From the NCBI GenBank assembly GCA_016342685.1, contig JAEINU010000001.1:1268933-1332932 (forward strand): a stretch of 64,000 nt of DNA, in the 5' to 3' direction. The DNA is from Bacteroidales bacterium. Its GTDB lineage: Bacteria; Bacteroidota; Bacteroidia; Bacteroidales; UBA12077. Below are positions 62,015 to 64,000 of the stretch, one piece after another (the stretch's first letter is position 1; each line of letters opens with the position of its first letter). The translations under genes were made by a program, and so were the position numbers. Under the pieces are notes generated by a model. It did not search any database, had not been told where the DNA came from, and saw only the letters and a list, made by a program, of their open reading frames with translations.

Positions 62015-64000
62015 TTATTCGTAACGTAAACTTTCAACAGGATTTTTGCGTGCTGCTTTCATACTATACCATGAGATGGTTAAAATAGAAATAAGAAGTG
62101 CTAATATTGCTGCAATAGCAAAAATCCACCATTCTATAGCTGTTCTATAAGCAAAATCCTGTAGCCATTGTCGTAATGTAAAATATGCTATGGGAATTCC
62201 AATAAACGAAGCTAATAATATAAGTTGCGTGTATCTGTTTATTAGCAACTTCAAGATAGAAAATGAAGACGCTCCGTTTACCTTTCTTATTGCAATGTTT
62301 TTTGTTTGCTTTTTAGTAGTAAATATTGTAATACCTAATAATCCAATAGATGCAATAAATATAGCTACAAAAGTAAATATGCTTATTAACGAAACCAGCT
62401 TACCTTCTTCTTTATATAAGACAGAAAATCGATCGTCCAAATTTTGTGTTTCAAGATTAAAATCTGGAATTATTTCATTAAAATCGACTTTAAGCTTATC
62501 AAGTAGCGGTTTGTTAATGTCCTTATTAAAATGAATAACCATCTCACGTATCATGTGTTCGCCAACAATAATCATGCTTGGTTTTATTTGCTCATGAACG
62601 CTATGGAATTTAAAATCTTTTACAATTCCAACAATTTTACCACCCCATATCTCATTACCAATTACTTTACTTTTGCCAAATAACTTAACTGCACTTTCGT
62701 TAACGATTACTGTTCCATCGGGATCAATATCAATTTCATTAAAACTTTTGCCATTTTTCATTTTAAGGCCTAATGTTTCAATAAAATCTTTATCGACAAA
62801 AATCCCTTCCATTTTAACATTCTCGTTCGTAGAAGTATCAAGAGGCAAACTAATACTCATTCGACCATTCGACGGAGGAAGCCACATTGATCCGGTTATA
62901 TTCTCTATGTCGGAGCTTTGTAGCAGGTGTTTCTTTAATAATTCGTATTTTCCACTTCTATTTAAGGCGAAAACATCCACTATTACTTTTCGATCTTTAT
63001 TAAAACCTAAATCGTTTGTTTTAGCATAATTCAATTGCTTTTTTATTCCAATACTAAGTACAACCAGAACTATAAATATTATATACTGAATAATTATTAA
63101 AACACCTCTTAAACCTAACTTTGAAGATAATTTTTGGGTTCCTGTTTTCCTTAACATTTTAACCGGCAAAATTCGGTTTATGTAATACTGCATATACAAT
63201 GCTGGTATAAATACAATAAAGCCTAGTATTCCAATAAAACCAATAATAAACTTATAGCTGTATACAAATTCAACTTGTTTTTCAAGAATACTTACAAGTA
63301 TGGGTCTGGATTGCTCAATTAGAATAAACGATAAAGGGATAGTTATTAATATAATTAAAAAAGACTCTACAGAAATTTGTTTAAAAACACCCATTCTGTT
63401 AGTACCCAGAATTTTTCTAATGCCAAACTCTTTTACTCTGCTAACTACTTCGGAGGTTGATAAAATCATGTAGTTAATGCCTGCAATTAATAATACCAGA
63501 AATGCAATAAGCGAAAAGATTACAATTGATTTTTTATTTCCTTTGATATTTCCACCAACAATATGATTTGATTCCAGATAAATGTCCTGTATGTTTTGAA
63601 AATAATATGAACGATGTTCATTTTCGTTTAAATACTGCTGAACTTCTTCACTAACTTGTGTCTCGAGAACACTTATCTTTTGGGGATTAGTAATTTGCAC
63701 ATAAGTTTCTAAAAAATCACTTGACCAATCATTTTTATAGTAGTTTTTATCTCGCGTTTTTCCATCCGTCCACATCATCATAGAGCTTACATTGTCCATA
63801 CCAAACTCAGTTGAGCCAATAAAATCGGCTCGAATAGTTGATGTAAATGGAAGATCTTCGAATATGGCTTTTACTATAAAAACAGTTTCCTTATCATAAG
63901 CAATTATCGAAATGGATTTATTAATAATTTCTAAACTTCCAAAATATTTATTTGCCGCTGATTTGGAAATAACAATACTTGAAGGTTCATTATCCATATT
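62015..64000 (-). CDS. FtsX/MacB-like ABC transporter permease, 5' end beyond window
   Basis: The reading frame is open to the last base: an in-frame ATG at 63997 lies within the periplasmic domain (SSIVISKSAANKYFG), which in relatives is about 140 residues in. The true start is therefore outside the window. About 660 residues are visible: the rest of the first periplasmic domain, FtsX domain 1 (IAFLVLLIAGINYMILSTSE), a second periplasmic domain, FtsX domain 2 (IFTTKKQTKNIAIRKVNGAS), and the ending NPVESLRYE. It heads or belongs to an operon with the next FtsX-like gene. Confidence 0.9.
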   Translation of the reverse strand, partial: NMDNEPSSIVISKSAANKYFGSLEIINKSISIIAYDKETVFIVKAIFEDLPFTSTIRADFIGSTEFGMDNVSSMMMWTDGKTRDKNYYKNDWSSDFLETYVQITNPQKISVLETQVSEEVQQYLNENEHRSYYFQNIQDIYLESNHIVGGNIKGNKKSIVIFSLIAFLVLLIAGINYMILSTSEVVSRVKEFGIRKILGTNRMGVFKQISVESFLIILITIPLSFILIEQSRPILVSILEKQVEFVYSYKFIIGFIGILGFIVFIPALYMQYYINRILPVKMLRKTGTQKLSSKLGLRGVLIIIQYIIFIVLVVLSIGIKKQLNYAKTNDLGFNKDRKVIVDVFALNRSGKYELLKKHLLQSSDIENITGSMWLPPSNGRMSISLPLDTSTNENVKMEGIFVDKDFIETLGLKMKNGKSFNEIDIDPDGTVIVNESAVKLFGKSKVIGNEIWGGKIVGIVKDFKFHSVHEQIKPSMIIVGEHMIREMVIHFNKDINKPLLDKLKVDFNEIIPDFNLETQNLDDRFSVLYKEEGKLVSLISIFTFVAIFIASIGLLGITIFTTKKQTKNIAIRKVNGASSFSILKLLINRYTQLILLASFIGIPIAYFTLRQWLQDFAYRTAIEWWIFAIAAILALLISILTISWYSMKAARKNPVESLRYE

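Noticed and set aside
1..64000. CRISPR arrays, tRNA/rRNA genes, insertion sequences, prophage
   Set aside because: No regular spaced repeats, no clover-leaf sequences, no transposase, integrase or phage structural genes were seen.

Overview
The window is a low-GC chromosomal segment of a Bacteroidota bacterium. Three things point there: type IX secretion sorting tails (17124-17621, 19603-21603), several copies of the Bacteroidota -7 promoter element TAnnTTTG, and families typical of the phylum (MacB/FtsX-like permeases ending in SLRYE, LytS/LytTR two-component pair, PorE-like OmpA protein, DUF1987/SiaC, DUF1338). The mix of a chemoreceptor, a NO-reductase-like heme-copper enzyme and a beta-propeller phytase suggests a marine Marinilabiliales/Marinifilaceae type; this is inference. 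No rRNA, tRNA, CRISPR array, insertion sequence or phage gene was seen.

Layout. 1-2234: the 3' part of an FtsX-like permease that starts before the window. 2267-8309: small NTF2-like and HD-like proteins, isocitrate-type dehydrogenase, PepD dipeptidase, DUF1338 protein and TSUP permease, with two dispersed hairpin repeats. 8312-8486: a decayed tfoX-like gene. 8600-16966: ankyrin/metallo-beta-lactamase fusion, LytS/LytTR pair, SPFH protein, and cysQ with an SLC13 permease. 17124-26784: secreted proteins (serpin, M14 carboxypeptidase), then a signalling region with a cyclase-phosphodiesterase fusion and two SiaC-like proteins, a PorE-like OmpA protein and queE. 26876-28390: trpB with a complete attenuator (promoter, leader peptide with three Trp codons, terminator). 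28395-38012: two minus-strand operons (CPBP protease-DUF3024-PNPOx-BrkB; trmO-TPR-HAD-L,D-transpeptidase) and small lipoproteins. 38014-46395: acyl-activating/ACP/acyltransferase fusion, YwqK-like lipoprotein, AraC regulator, FtsX-like permease, phytase. 46518-48229: a Fur/PerR-bacterioferritin-peroxiredoxin operon with a 7-1-7 operator. 49544-53043: two overlapping KAS III genes, one intact and one with all three catalytic residues replaced, followed by a chemoreceptor. 53235-55448: a two-subunit NO-reductase-like enzyme lacking CuA. 55672-64000: MtfA-like peptidase, GH3/serine-hydrolase fusion and two more FtsX-like permeases, the last running off the window.

The most interesting candidates are: (1) the active/inactive KAS III pair beside a chemoreceptor with no periplasmic sensor, possibly a small-molecule synthase resembling PqsBC; (2) the trpB attenuator; (3) the heme-copper enzyme with Asp in place of a CuB/FeB histidine and a subunit II without CuA ligands; and (4) the cyclase-phosphodiesterase fusion next to two SiaC-like proteins.
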